From Arhodomonas sp051195215 (lineage in GTDB: Bacteria; Pseudomonadota; Gammaproteobacteria; Nitrococcales; Nitrococcaceae): a stretch of 64,000 nt of DNA. Of this stretch, positions 26,488-39,187 are shown one piece after another. The notes under the pieces were generated by a model. That model had not been told where the DNA came from, ran no database searches, and saw nothing but the letters and a program-made list of their open reading frames with translations. How positions within the stretch are numbered: position 1 is the stretch's first letter; every line of letters begins with the position of its first letter. The position numbers and the translations under genes were made by a program. The stretch covers positions 62,001 to 126,000 of the forward strand of contig NZ_JBNAZM010000008.1 in NCBI RefSeq assembly GCF_051195215.1. The letters are read 5' to 3'.

Positions 26488-27702
26488 ATGAGCGAAGTCG
26501 TGCTCATCAATATCTCCGGCCAGGACAAGCCCGGCGTCACCGCCGCGCTCATGGACATTCTCGCCGGTTACGGCGCGCGCGTGCTCGACATCGGCCAAGC
26601 CATGGTCCAGGACACCCTGGCCCTGGGCATCCTCATCAAGATTCCGGACGAGGCGCAGAGCGCCCCGGTGCTCAAGGAGCTGCTGTTCGAAGCGCACAAG
26701 CTCGATCTGCGCGTGCGCTTCACGCCGGTGGACGAGGCCGACTACGAGCGTGGCCTCAGCGACGAAGGCGCACCACGCCACGTCGTCACACTGCTCGGGC
26801 GACGGGTCACCGCCGAGCAGATCGGGCGTATCGGTCACGTGGTCACCGATCACGGGCTGAACATCGAGGACATCGTGCGCCTGTCCGGTCGCAGCGCACT
26901 GCATGACGACGACCCGGCGAGCCGTGCCTGCATCGAGCTCACCCTGCACGGCGAGCCGCGGGATCCGGATGCGATGAAAACCGCCTTTCTCGACATCTCG
27001 AAGGACCTCGGCGTCGATATCTCGTTCCAGGCCGACAACTTCTACCGCCGCAACCGCCGCCTGGTGGTCTTCGACATGGACTCCACGCTCATCCAGCAGG
27101 AGGTCATCGACGAGCTCGCCAAGGAGGCGGACGTCGGCGAGCAGGTCGCCAAGGTCACCGAGGCGGCCATGCGCGGCGAGATCGACTTCGCGGAGAGCCT
27201 CTCACAACGGGTCGCGCTGCTCGAAGGGCTGCCGGAGAGCGTGCTCGAACGCGTCGCCCAACGCCTCACCCTCACGGAGGGCGCCGAGCGCCTGCTCAAG
27301 ACTCTGCGCACTCTGGGCTATCGCACGGCGGTGATTTCCGGCGGCTTTACCTACTTCGGTCGCCACCTCCAGACACGGCTCAATCTCGACTACGTGCACG
27401 CCAACGAGCTCGAAATCGTCGACGGCCGCCTCACCGGCCGCGTCGTTGGCCCGGTGGTGGACGGGGCCCGCAAGGCCGAGCTGCTGGGCAACATTGCAGA
27501 CGAGGAAGGCATCGATCTCGCGCAGGTGATTGCCGTGGGTGACGGCGCCAACGACCTGCCCATGCTCAAGCTCGCGGGACTGGGCATCGCCTTTCACGCC
27601 AAACCCCTCGTGCAAGAACGCGCCCGCCAGGCGATCTCCACCCTCGGGCTGGATGGAATCCTCTACCTTATGGGAATGAAGGACGCGGAATTGCCACACT
27701 AA
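26488..27702 (+). CDS. serB: Phosphoserine phosphatase with two N-terminal ACT domains
   Basis: A 404-residue HAD phosphatase for the last step of serine synthesis. Residues 1-180 hold two ACT-like regulatory domains (EVVLINISGQDKPGVTAALMD; HVVTLLGRRVTAEQIGRIGHVV). The catalytic domain has DMDSTLIQQEVIDELA (nucleophile Asp), FPxxAVISGGFTYF-type motif II region (AVISGGFTYFG) and the GDGANDLPML motif. The ATG at 26488 gives the ACT domain its usual start. This long SerB architecture is common in high-GC proteobacteria and mycobacteria. Upstream lies repeat copy B. Confidence 0.93.
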   Translation: MSEVVLINISGQDKPGVTAALMDILAGYGARVLDIGQAMVQDTLALGILIKIPDEAQSAPVLKELLFEAHKLDLRVRFTPVDEADYERGLSDEGAPRHVVTLLGRRVTAEQIGRIGHVVTDHGLNIEDIVRLSGRSALHDDDPASRACIELTLHGEPRDPDAMKTAFLDISKDLGVDISFQADNFYRRNRRLVVFDMDSTLIQQEVIDELAKEADVGEQVAKVTEAAMRGEIDFAESLSQRVALLEGLPESVLERVAQRLTLTEGAERLLKTLRTLGYRTAVISGGFTYFGRHLQTRLNLDYVHANELEIVDGRLTGRVVGPVVDGARKAELLGNIADEEGIDLAQVIAVGDGANDLPMLKLAGLGIAFHAKPLVQERARQAISTLGLDGILYLMGMKDAELPH

Positions 27703-27758
27703 CCACGACAGGGCCCGCCGCCCGGCTGTGGTGAGCGGGGCCCGAGGGGGAGAGGACC

Positions 27759-28877
<1,119 letters not shown>

Positions 28878-28881
28878 ACCC

Positions 28882-29910
28882 TCAGCGCCACAACTCCCCG
28901 AGCGTCGCCGGAATCGCGAGCCCGTCGGCCAGTGGGTCGTTCGCCTCGACCACGAAACGCGTCTCGCCGACGTAGTGACTGCGCCCGGCGACCGTCACCA
29001 CGACCGAGCCGTCGTCGGTAACACGGGCGATGCGCCCGCGGAACTCGACACCACTGACGCCCCGGAATCGGCGCTCGGCCCCGATTGTCAGCGCACCACG
29101 TGCGTTCGCGAGGGCGAGCCGCGCGGTAACCCCGGATCCGGTGGGGCTGCGATCCACCTGGCCGCCGCCGAACACGCACACGTTGGCGCTGGCTTGCGAC
29201 TGCTCCGGCGGCACATTGTCGGTGAGAATGGTGCCGTACAGAAAGCCGAGATCCGGCTCATCCGGGTGCCGGACGGTCAGTTGTTCACGCGCGGCCGCGG
29301 TAACCTGCCGCGCGGCCTGTACCAGGGATTCGTAGGGGCTGTCGGCCAGGTCCAGACCCAGGCGCGAAGCCGGTAGAATCGCGTAGAAGGCACCGCCGTA
29401 GGCGACGTCCACACTCACGCGCCCCATACCGGGGAGATCCAGCGGGGCATCCAGCCGACTCGCGAACGCCGGCACGCTGTCGAACGCCACCTCACCCGGA
29501 CGGCCATCCCCGTCCGCGGTCACATGCACGGTAACCGGACCGCAGGGACACTCGAGCACGAAGCTGGCACGCCCGTCGACGAGCGTCACGAGCCCCTGAT
29601 CCACCACGTAGCGCCCGAGCGCTATGGTCGCATGGCCACACATGGTGCTGTAGCCCTCGTTATGGGTGAACAGCACCGCCATGGCAGCATCCGGGTGAAC
29701 CGGCGCCGTCGGCCAAACGCCGTACATATCGGCGTGACCGCGGGGCTCGTGCATCAAACGGCGTCGCACATGATCGTGACGCGTCATCGCATCGCGGCGG
29801 CGCTCGAGCAGCGTCGCTCCCGCAAGCTGCGGAACGCCACCGGTGAATATGCGCACCGGCTCACCGGCCGTGTGCATGTCGACAACCCGGTAATGTGGCT
29901 CTTCGTTCAC
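28882..29910 (-). CDS. Trans-3-hydroxy-L-proline dehydratase (proline racemase family)
   Basis: A 342-residue member of the proline racemase fold. The first catalytic site is intact (MCGHATIALGRY, Cys), but the second Cys of racemases is replaced by Thr in DRSPTGSGVTARLA. Cys/Thr is the established signature of trans-3-hydroxyproline dehydratases, as in the human enzyme, rather than of racemases or 4-hydroxyproline epimerases (Cys/Cys). The start is GTG at 29910, with AGGAGGAG just before; the frame stays open to 30129 without similarity. No delta-1-pyrroline-2-carboxylate reductase is adjacent. Confidence 0.87.
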   Translation of the reverse strand: MNEEPHYRVVDMHTAGEPVRIFTGGVPQLAGATLLERRRDAMTRHDHVRRRLMHEPRGHADMYGVWPTAPVHPDAAMAVLFTHNEGYSTMCGHATIALGRYVVDQGLVTLVDGRASFVLECPCGPVTVHVTADGDGRPGEVAFDSVPAFASRLDAPLDLPGMGRVSVDVAYGGAFYAILPASRLGLDLADSPYESLVQAARQVTAAAREQLTVRHPDEPDLGFLYGTILTDNVPPEQSQASANVCVFGGGQVDRSPTGSGVTARLALANARGALTIGAERRFRGVSGVEFRGRIARVTDDGSVVVTVAGRSHYVGETRFVVEANDPLADGLAIPATLGELWR

Positions 29911-30056
29911 CGCTCCTCCTGGTAGTAGCATTTCACCCGTACGGCAACCGCAAGGCCACCCGGCTAGACCCTTGTCCCAAGCCTCGACGACGTGACCACG
30001 ACACCTCCGCGCCGCTCTCTGTGCGCTCCGTGTCATGGTAAGCACGCATTTTTTAT

Positions 30057-30085
30057 AAAATATCCAACAATCCTCGAAAAAACAA
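30057..30085 (-). promoter_or_regulatory. Promoter candidate for the hydroxyproline dehydratase gene
   Basis: In an AT-rich island, TTGTTT (30085-30080, minus strand) and TATTTT (30062-30057) are 17 bases apart. It lies just past the rplS terminator and about 150 bases before the GTG start. Confidence 0.4.
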
Positions 30086-30097
30086 AGGCGACTCCCA

Positions 30098-30124
30098 CAA
30101 AAAAACCCCGCCGTAGCGGGGTTC
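30098..30124 (-). terminator. Rho-independent terminator of the rpsP-rplS operon
   Basis: Read on the minus strand: AACCCCGC, loop TACG, GCGGGGTTTTTTTG. A textbook stem followed by seven T residues, 39 bases after the rplS stop. Confidence 0.93.
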
Positions 30125-30162
30125 TTCAAATACCGGGCCGGACGGATGCGGCCGGATACGAC

Positions 30163-30531
30163 TCACTGAGCCTTCTTACGCACCTTCTCCTTGATCCGGG
30201 CCGCCTTGCCCTGGCGCTCGCGGAGGAAGTAGAGCTTGGCGCGACGGACATCGCCCTTGCGCTTGACCTTGATGCTCTCGATCAGCGGGCTGTGCAGCTG
30301 GAAGACGCGCTCCACCCCCTCGCCATGGGAGGTCTTGCGCACGGTGAACGAGGAGTTCACGCCACGGTTGCGCTTGCCGATCACCACACCCTCGAAGGGC
30401 TGGGTTCGCTCGCGGCTGCCCTCCTTCACCCACACGTTCACGAGAACGGTGTCACCCGGCGCAAAGGCATCGGGGCTGCGCCCGGACTTCTCGATCTGTT
30501 CTTTCTCAAGCTCTTCGATGACGTTGCTCAT
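30163..30531 (-). CDS. rplS: 50S ribosomal protein L19
   Basis: A 122-residue ribosomal protein at the 30S-50S interface. The blocks FAPGDTVLVNVWVKEGSRERTQPFEGVVI and GEGVERVFQLHSPLIESIKVKRKGDVRRAKLYFLR are the standard L19 sequence. It is the last gene of the conserved rpsP-rimM-trmD-rplS operon. Confidence 0.98.
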   Translation of the reverse strand: MSNVIEELEKEQIEKSGRSPDAFAPGDTVLVNVWVKEGSRERTQPFEGVVIGKRNRGVNSSFTVRKTSHGEGVERVFQLHSPLIESIKVKRKGDVRRAKLYFLRERQGKAARIKEKVRKKAQ

Positions 30532-30543
30532 GGCCTCGATCCC

Positions 30544-31296
30544 CTAGCGTTCCGAGTCACCTCGGTACTCGTCGATGAATTCCTCGAGCAGGGCGCTCGC
30601 CTGCTCATCCAGCGCCCGCTCCCGTAACAGCTCGGGACGCCGCAACCACGTTCGGCCCAGCGCCTGCTTGCGCCGCCAGCGCTCCACCGCCTGGTGGTTG
30701 CCGCCCAGCAGCACCTCCGGCACGCGGCGCCCGTCGATCTCCTCGGGGCGCGTATAATGCGGGCAGTCCAGCAAGCCCGCCATGAACGAATCCTGGTCTG
30801 CCGAATCCACGTGGCCCAGCACCCCCGGCACCAACCGGCTGACCGCATCGATGAGCAGCATCGCCGGCAACTCACCGCCACTGACGACGAAATCGCCGAT
30901 GGAAACCTCGTGATCCACTTCCGAGTCGATCACACGCTCATCGACGCCTTCGTAGCGGCCACACAGCAGCACCAGTCTGGGCGTCAGCGCCAGTTCCGCG
31001 ACTGCCGCCTGATCCAGCGGACGGCCCTGTGGGCTGAGATAGACCACTGAAGCCGGCCGTTCATCCGCCGCACGTGCCGCCCGGATAGCGTCACGCAGCG
31101 GCTGCACTTTCATCACCATGCCCGGGCCGCCCCCGTAAGGGCGGTCATCCACCGTTCGGTGGCGATCCGGTGCATAGTCGCGCGGGTCCCAGCCGATCAC
31201 CTCGATGAGCCCTGCTTCCTGCGCACGCCGGGTGACACCGTAGTCGGTCACCGCCCGGAGCATTTCCGGGAAAATCGTGACGACGTCGAAGCGCAC
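30544..31296 (-). CDS. trmD: tRNA (guanine-N1)-methyltransferase
   Basis: A 250-residue SPOUT methyltransferase that makes m1G37 in tRNAs. MRFDVVTIFPEMLRAVTDYGV at the start, DRPYGGGPGMVMKVQPLRDAI, and the trefoil-knot block LLCGRYEGVDERVID...SIGDFVVSGGELPAMLLID are present. It sits between rimM and rplS as in most bacteria, with a 2-base gap to rimM. Confidence 0.98.
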   Translation of the reverse strand: MRFDVVTIFPEMLRAVTDYGVTRRAQEAGLIEVIGWDPRDYAPDRHRTVDDRPYGGGPGMVMKVQPLRDAIRAARAADERPASVVYLSPQGRPLDQAAVAELALTPRLVLLCGRYEGVDERVIDSEVDHEVSIGDFVVSGGELPAMLLIDAVSRLVPGVLGHVDSADQDSFMAGLLDCPHYTRPEEIDGRRVPEVLLGGNHQAVERWRRKQALGRTWLRRPELLRERALDEQASALLEEFIDEYRGDSER

Positions 31297-31298
31297 GG

Positions 31299-31823
31299 TC
31301 AGTCGTCCGGGTCCCAGTCGACCTGCATGCGACCGGCGTCGAAATCCACGTCGAGAACGTAAACGTCCGGCACGAATGGAATCAGACGCTCGCGTTCACC
31401 GGCCACGACCAGCACATCGTGGGCGCCGGTCTCGATGAGGTGATCGACCGTTCCCAGGTCGATCCCTTCGAGATTGCCAACTCTCAGGCCGACAAGATCG
31501 GCCCAGTAATACTCGCCGGGTTCGGCAGGCGGCAGCTTGTCGCGGGTCACTGCGACCTGCCGGCCAATGAGCGTGCGCGCCGAATCACGGTCGGATATGC
31601 CCGCGAGGCGCGCGATCAGCCCCTTACCCTGACGACGGCCGCCGGTGACCTGCACCGGCGGCCAATCCCCGGACGGCTGCGCCAGCAACCATTCAGGGAA
31701 TTCGAGAATGTTCTCCGCCGGGCGGGTCCAGGAGTACACCTTGACCCAACCCTGAACCCCGTGGACTCCGACGATCTCCCCGAGCACGATCAAGGTGCCC
31801 GCCTGCGGCCCACACTGGTTCAT
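31299..31823 (-). CDS. rimM: 16S rRNA processing protein RimM
   Basis: A 174-residue ribosome maturation factor that binds S19 and helps assemble the 30S head. It has LGEIVGVHGVQGWVKVYSWT at the start, the PRC-barrel part PGEYYWADLVGLRVGN and a terminal LIPFVPDVYVLDVDFDAGRMQVDW. It is flanked closely by rpsP and trmD. Confidence 0.96.
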   Translation of the reverse strand: MNQCGPQAGTLIVLGEIVGVHGVQGWVKVYSWTRPAENILEFPEWLLAQPSGDWPPVQVTGGRRQGKGLIARLAGISDRDSARTLIGRQVAVTRDKLPPAEPGEYYWADLVGLRVGNLEGIDLGTVDHLIETGAHDVLVVAGERERLIPFVPDVYVLDVDFDAGRMQVDWDPDD

Positions 31824-31837
31824 GCCGCCCTCGGCTG

Positions 31838-32107
31838 TCAGGCGTCAGTGGCCTCGGCCGCGGCGCCCTTACGGGCCTTGCGGATCAATCCCTCGGCACT
31901 CTCACTGGGGCGCGCGCCACGCTCGAGCCAGTGGTCGACGCGCTCGAGGTCCAGCTTCAGCGACACCTCCTCACCGGCGGCGACCGGATTGTAGAAGCCG
32001 AGCCGCTCGATGAACCGGCCGTCACGCGGGTTGCGACTGTCGGTCACGATGAGGTGATAGAAGGGCCGCTTCTTGGCGCCGCTGCGTGCGAGACGAATGG
32101 TAACCAT
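31838..32107 (-). CDS. rpsP: 30S ribosomal protein S16
   Basis: An 89-residue ribosomal protein: MVTIRLARSGAKKRPFYHLIVTDSRNPRDGRFIERLGFYNP is the conserved S16 start, ending in a short Ala-rich tail. It is the first gene of the four-gene operon, 30 codons after a candidate promoter. Confidence 0.98.
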   Translation of the reverse strand: MVTIRLARSGAKKRPFYHLIVTDSRNPRDGRFIERLGFYNPVAAGEEVSLKLDLERVDHWLERGARPSESAEGLIRKARKGAAAEATDA

Positions 32108-32167
32108 CGCGTTCGTTAATCCCCTTTGGTCGGCGAACGGAATCTGCCAACGGATGTAAAACCGGGC

Positions 32168-32195
32168 ATTCTACTTAATTTTCAACAAATGTGAA
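32168..32195 (-). promoter_or_regulatory. Promoter of the rpsP operon
   Basis: On the minus strand TTCACA (32195-32190), 16 bases, TAGAAT (32173-32168), in an AT-rich patch between ffh and rpsP. The distance to the rpsP start (about 60 bases) suits a ribosomal protein leader. Confidence 0.6.
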
Positions 32196-32212
32196 GGCTT
32201 GGCGAGACACCT

Positions 32213-33625
<1,413 letters not shown>

Positions 33626-33841
33626 GGCGCGTTTCCGTTGCTGGTATCCGCCGATAGACCCGGCATTGTACTAGGGCCCGTTCACGATTCCCAAGCGCGC
33701 GGCACCGGCCAGTCCGGGACCGGATCGCACCCAGCCGGCGCCGGGCCGTGGTTCGGCCATGCCCGTGAAACGCGCCCCCGGGAAAGGTGATGCGAAACAA
33801 GGCCACGAAGCCGGGACTCGAACCGCCCGCGCAGGTGTGCG

Positions 33842-34684
33842 ATGATCCCGCCCAATCCACACACCGCATCGGCGCGGATGATTCACCCAGCACTGACACT
33901 GATCGCTTCCGTTCTCTACCTGGCAGCGGGAACCGGGCTGACGCTACGGCTCATACACCGGCCCGATACCGCCACGCTGCGGCGTGTCTCGCTGGCCGGC
34001 GCCGGCGTGGCCGCCGCGCTTCACGCGGTGGTCGTGTGGCAGACGACGTGGCAACCCGGCGGGCTCAACCTCGGCCTGTTCAACGTGGCCTCGCTGATCG
34101 GCTGGCTAATGACGGCTCTGCTGCTGATCACCACGGTGCGACGGCCAGTGGAGAATCTGGGCATCCTGGTGCTGCCGCTCACCGCGGTCGCCACGCTGGC
34201 CAGCCTCGCACTGGGGCAGCCGCGCGCAGTCAGCGCACCAGCGCTTGCGGGCGTGGACATCCACATTCTGCTTTCCATCACCGCCTACAGCATTCTCGGC
34301 ATCGCCGCGGCGCAATCGTTGCTACTCGCGGTTCAGGAGTACCAGCTCCGCCACCGCCACCCCGGCGGGTTCATGCGGATGCTCCCTCCCCTGCAGAGCA
34401 TGGAGGTGCTGCTGTTCACGATGCTACGTATCGGCTTCGTGATCCTGACGCTGGCGATCGCCTCCGGATGGCTTTTCGTGGAAGACCTGTTCGCCCAGCA
34501 CCTGGTGCACAAGACCGTACTGTCGCTGGCCGCGTGGGTCATGTTCGCCATCCTCCTGTGGGGCCGGCACCGCTACGGCTGGCGCGGACAGACCGCCGCA
34601 CGCTGGACGCTGGGGGCGTTCCTCGTGCTCGCCCTGGGATTCTTCGGCAGCAAGTTCGTCCTCGAGCTAGTGCTCGGCGCCTGA
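33842..34684 (+). CDS. ypjD: Inner-membrane protein YpjD (CcsA/HemX-like)
   Basis: A 280-residue protein with about eight hydrophobic helices of the CcsA/CcmC-like cytochrome-assembly fold. DIHILLSITAYSILGIAAAQSLLLAVQE and the later HKTVLSLAAWVMFAILLWGRHRYGWRG carry the conserved His positions. In gammaproteobacteria this gene typically neighbours ffh, divergently, exactly as here. The function is uncertain; a role in haem handling is only inferred from the fold. The in-frame ATG at 33878 is a possible shorter start. Confidence 0.85.
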   Translation: MIPPNPHTASARMIHPALTLIASVLYLAAGTGLTLRLIHRPDTATLRRVSLAGAGVAAALHAVVVWQTTWQPGGLNLGLFNVASLIGWLMTALLLITTVRRPVENLGILVLPLTAVATLASLALGQPRAVSAPALAGVDIHILLSITAYSILGIAAAQSLLLAVQEYQLRHRHPGGFMRMLPPLQSMEVLLFTMLRIGFVILTLAIASGWLFVEDLFAQHLVHKTVLSLAAWVMFAILLWGRHRYGWRGQTAARWTLGAFLVLALGFFGSKFVLELVLGA

Positions 34685-34720
34685 GACGCGAGCGGCCCGC
34701 GGCAACGCCAGGAGACGACC

Positions 34721-35998
34721 TTGGAAGAAGTCCCCTTATACGCACTGTTCAGCGTACTCGTGATCTCGCTGATCCTCTCCGGATGCTTCTCCGGATCGGA
34801 GACGGCGCTGATGACCCTAAACCGTTATCGCCTGCGCCATCTCGCCCGGGGCGGCCATCGTGGCGCGCGTATCGCCGACCGGCTGCTGCAGCGCCCGGAC
34901 CGCCTGATCGGCGTGATCCTGCTGGGCAATAATCTCGTCAACATCCTCGCCGCGCAGATAGCGACGGTGATCGCCCTGCGTCTTGGCGGCGAAAGCGCGC
35001 TCGCCATCGCCACCGGGTTGCTGACGGTGGTCATCCTGATCTTCTCCGAGGTGACCCCCAAGACACTCGCCGCACTCCACCCGGAGCGGGTCGCCTTCCC
35101 GGCGTCGTTCGCCCTTGCGCCGTTGCTGCGTGTCTTCTACCCGGTGGTCTGGTTCATCAACAGCATTGCCAACGGCATGCTGCGCGCAGCCGGCGTGAAG
35201 ATCGAGGACGGCTCGGAATCGGCCATGAGCCGCGAGGAGCTGCGCACGGTGGTCAACGAGGCCGGCGCCATGATTCCACGGCGTCACCAGCGCATGCTCA
35301 CCAACATCCTCGACCTGGAGAAGGCCACGGTCGAGGACATCATGATTCCGCGCACGGAGATCGTGGGCATCGACCTGGACGACGACTGGGACACCATCCT
35401 CGGTCATCTCACCAACGCCCAATACACCCGGATGCCCGTCTACCGCGGCTCCATCGATGCCATTGAAGGTATCCTCCACGTGCGCCGCGTTCTCTCACGG
35501 GTACTCAGTGGCGAGCTCACCCGCAACGAGCTGATTGCCGACATGAGCGAGCCCTACTTCGTGCCCGAAGGCACGCCACTGCATGTCCAGCTGCTCAATT
35601 TCCAGGCGCGACGCCAACGCAGCGGCCTTGTGGTGGACGAGTACGGCGACATCATGGGGCTCATCACACTGGAGGATTTGCTCGAGGAAATCGTCGGCGA
35701 GTTCACCACCGACCCGGCCGAGGCGGTGCGGGACGTCCACCCGCAGGCAGACGGCTCTTACCTGGTGGAGGGCAGTGCGAGTGTGCGCGAGCTCAACCGG
35801 GTGCTCGGCTGGGAAATGCCCACCACCGGCCCGAAGACCCTCAACGGTCTGATCCTGGAGCACCTGGAGAACATTCCGGAACCCGGCACCAGTCTTCTGC
35901 TGGGTGGCTTTCCGGTAACCATCGTCCAGACACAGGGTAATCGCGTTAAGATCGCCCGTATCCAGCCGCGCTTGCTGCGCGGCAGCGCCGACAACTGA
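34721..35998 (+). CDS. CorB/CorC-family membrane protein with CBS domains (YfjD-like)
   Basis: A 425-residue protein: a DUF21 membrane domain (SLILSGCFSGSETALMTLNRYRLRHLA, four helices), two CBS domains (DIMIPRTEIVGIDLDDDW; LLNFQARRQRSGLVVDEYGDIMGLITLEDLLEEIVGEF) and a CorC_HlyC C-terminal domain. The family is linked to magnesium/cobalt efflux. The start is TTG at 34721, with AGGAG 8 bases upstream. It follows ypjD by 36 bases, as in E. coli where yfjD and ypjD are neighbours. Confidence 0.9.
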   Translation: MEEVPLYALFSVLVISLILSGCFSGSETALMTLNRYRLRHLARGGHRGARIADRLLQRPDRLIGVILLGNNLVNILAAQIATVIALRLGGESALAIATGLLTVVILIFSEVTPKTLAALHPERVAFPASFALAPLLRVFYPVVWFINSIANGMLRAAGVKIEDGSESAMSREELRTVVNEAGAMIPRRHQRMLTNILDLEKATVEDIMIPRTEIVGIDLDDDWDTILGHLTNAQYTRMPVYRGSIDAIEGILHVRRVLSRVLSGELTRNELIADMSEPYFVPEGTPLHVQLLNFQARRQRSGLVVDEYGDIMGLITLEDLLEEIVGEFTTDPAEAVRDVHPQADGSYLVEGSASVRELNRVLGWEMPTTGPKTLNGLILEHLENIPEPGTSLLLGGFPVTIVQTQGNRVKIARIQPRLLRGSADN

Positions 35999-36072
35999 GT
36001 GGGCGACCTGCCTGCAGACCGGCGCTCGCGGGTACGGGCGGGTGTGAACACCGCGCGTACCCGCGATCGGCT

Positions 36073-37458
<1,386 letters not shown>

Positions 37459-37531
37459 GAAGGTTAATTCCGGATTTGACTGTCTGGATACGCGGGCCCG
37501 GCGCCGCTCTAGTCACGGCACGCGAACCGCA

Positions 37532-38944
37532 TCACTGCGATGATTCCACCCAACGGCGGGCTGCAGCCAGGCGCCCGGCGACCCGCTCCGCGCCCATCAG
37601 CGCCACCGCCTCCCCGAGGCCCGGCCCGTGTGGCACCCCGGTGAGCGCGACACGCAACGGCATGAACAGGCCCTTGCCGCGGCGGCCGGTGCGCTCCCCT
37701 AGCGCGCGGGTGAAGGCTTTCCAGTCCACGCCGGTTTCGGCGAGAATCGCCTCGGCCTCGGCACAGAACGTCGCCCCGGCTTCCCGAAGCGGCTCGGGCT
37801 CTTCCACCCTCAGCGTACCGAATAACCGCTCGGCCCAGGTCCTCATGTCCGCCGGGAAACGGATATTCGGCTGCACCAGCGCGACGAACCGCTCGCGTAG
37901 CGCCGCGGGCACCGGGGTATCGTCGCCGAGCCAGGGCAGCAGCTCCCCGGGGCCCGCCGCCGCGACTGCCTCTGCCTGCCAGCGCTGGAGCTGCGCGGAA
38001 TCGAAGCGCGCCGGCGCCCGCCCCAGGCGGGCGATCTCGAACGCCTCCGCCAGGCCATCCATGTCGAGCAGTGCACCTTCCGCCGGCGTGTGCCCGAGAC
38101 GCGCAAGGTAATTGGTGATCGCCGCGGGGAGATACCCCGCCGCGCGAAGCTCCTCGAGAGAACGGCTGCCATTGCGTTTCGACAGCGGCGCGCCATCCGC
38201 CCCGACGATGAGCGCCAGATGACCGTAGCTCGGGACAGGCAGCCCCATGGACTCCAGCAAAAGCTGCTGGCGCGGCGTGTTGGTGAGGTGGTCCTCGCCG
38301 CGCAGCACGTGCGTTACGCCCATCAGCGCATCGTCCAGCGCGTTGCAGAACAGAAACGAAGCACTGCCGTCGGTGCGCTGAATCACGAAGTCGCCGAGGT
38401 CATCCGTTGCAAAGCGTTGCTCGCCGCGTACCAGATCCTCGAACACCACGGTTTCGCCGGCGGGCACGCGAAAGCGCAACGTCGCCGGCTGCCCGGCGGC
38501 GAGACGGGCCTGTGCCTCGTCAGCGCTCAATCGCGCGCAGGTGCCGGGATAGCGCGGCGGCCGGCCGGCGGCCCGCTGGGCACGGCGGACCCGCTCGAGA
38601 TCCTCGCGCGTACAGAAGCAGGGATAGGCACGCCCGCTCTCGCGCAGGCGCGCGTACCAGTGATCGTAGATCGCGCCCCGCTCGGACTGACGCGCGCCGT
38701 CCGCGGGTATCACGCACCCGGGCCCCTCGTCCCAGCCGAGTCCCAGCCAGCGCAGCTCCGCGAGCAACGAGCGTTCGTGTTCAGCGCCGCTTCGCTCGGC
38801 ATCGGTATCCTCGATACGCACGAGAAAACGCCCGCCACGGTGGCGCGCCAGCAGGGCATTGAACAGCGCTGTGCGCAAATTGCCCAGATGCATGCGCCCG
38901 GTCGGGCTCGGGGCGAAACGGGTCCTTACCAGAGGCTCAGTCAT
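37532..38944 (-). CDS. gltX: Glutamyl-tRNA synthetase, divergent (GltX2-like)
   Basis: A 470-residue class I synthetase with catalytic and anticodon-binding domains. The HIGH motif reads PSPTGRMHLGNLRTALFNALLA, and the KMSKS-like loop is PLSKRNGSRSLEEL. E. coli GluRS has HVGGARTAL and LSKRHGAVSV at the same places, so this enzyme belongs to the other GluRS branch that often coexists with a second copy specialised for tRNA-Gln. The start ATG at 38944 gives the family beginning TRFAPSPTG; the open frame upstream has no similarity. It is clearly longer than GluQ-RS. Confidence 0.9.
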   Translation of the reverse strand: MTEPLVRTRFAPSPTGRMHLGNLRTALFNALLARHRGGRFLVRIEDTDAERSGAEHERSLLAELRWLGLGWDEGPGCVIPADGARQSERGAIYDHWYARLRESGRAYPCFCTREDLERVRRAQRAAGRPPRYPGTCARLSADEAQARLAAGQPATLRFRVPAGETVVFEDLVRGEQRFATDDLGDFVIQRTDGSASFLFCNALDDALMGVTHVLRGEDHLTNTPRQQLLLESMGLPVPSYGHLALIVGADGAPLSKRNGSRSLEELRAAGYLPAAITNYLARLGHTPAEGALLDMDGLAEAFEIARLGRAPARFDSAQLQRWQAEAVAAAGPGELLPWLGDDTPVPAALRERFVALVQPNIRFPADMRTWAERLFGTLRVEEPEPLREAGATFCAEAEAILAETGVDWKAFTRALGERTGRRGKGLFMPLRVALTGVPHGPGLGEAVALMGAERVAGRLAAARRWVESSQ

Positions 38945-39187
38945 AGCGGCGCAATGGTAGCGGAAAGCGCGTTGGCCACCAACCACGCGGGAATCAACCG
39001 GCGCCCCGGGGGTGGCGCAATTGCCGCTCGCGTGGGCCCTTCCGTGAGTGAGCACCGCCGTCACCCCGGGGCAGTCGCATACCTATCGCCGACCGAAGGG
39101 TTTGACACTGCCGCGCTGCCGCGCAGAATGGCGGTGATGCCCACCCTGACCAGGGAATGGTCGCGATCGCTTGGAGTTGCATCAGTC

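Noticed and set aside
28882..30129. N-terminal extension of the hydroxyproline dehydratase to 30129
   Set aside because: The extension crosses the rplS terminator and candidate promoter and has no family similarity; GTG at 29910 has a good ribosome-binding site.
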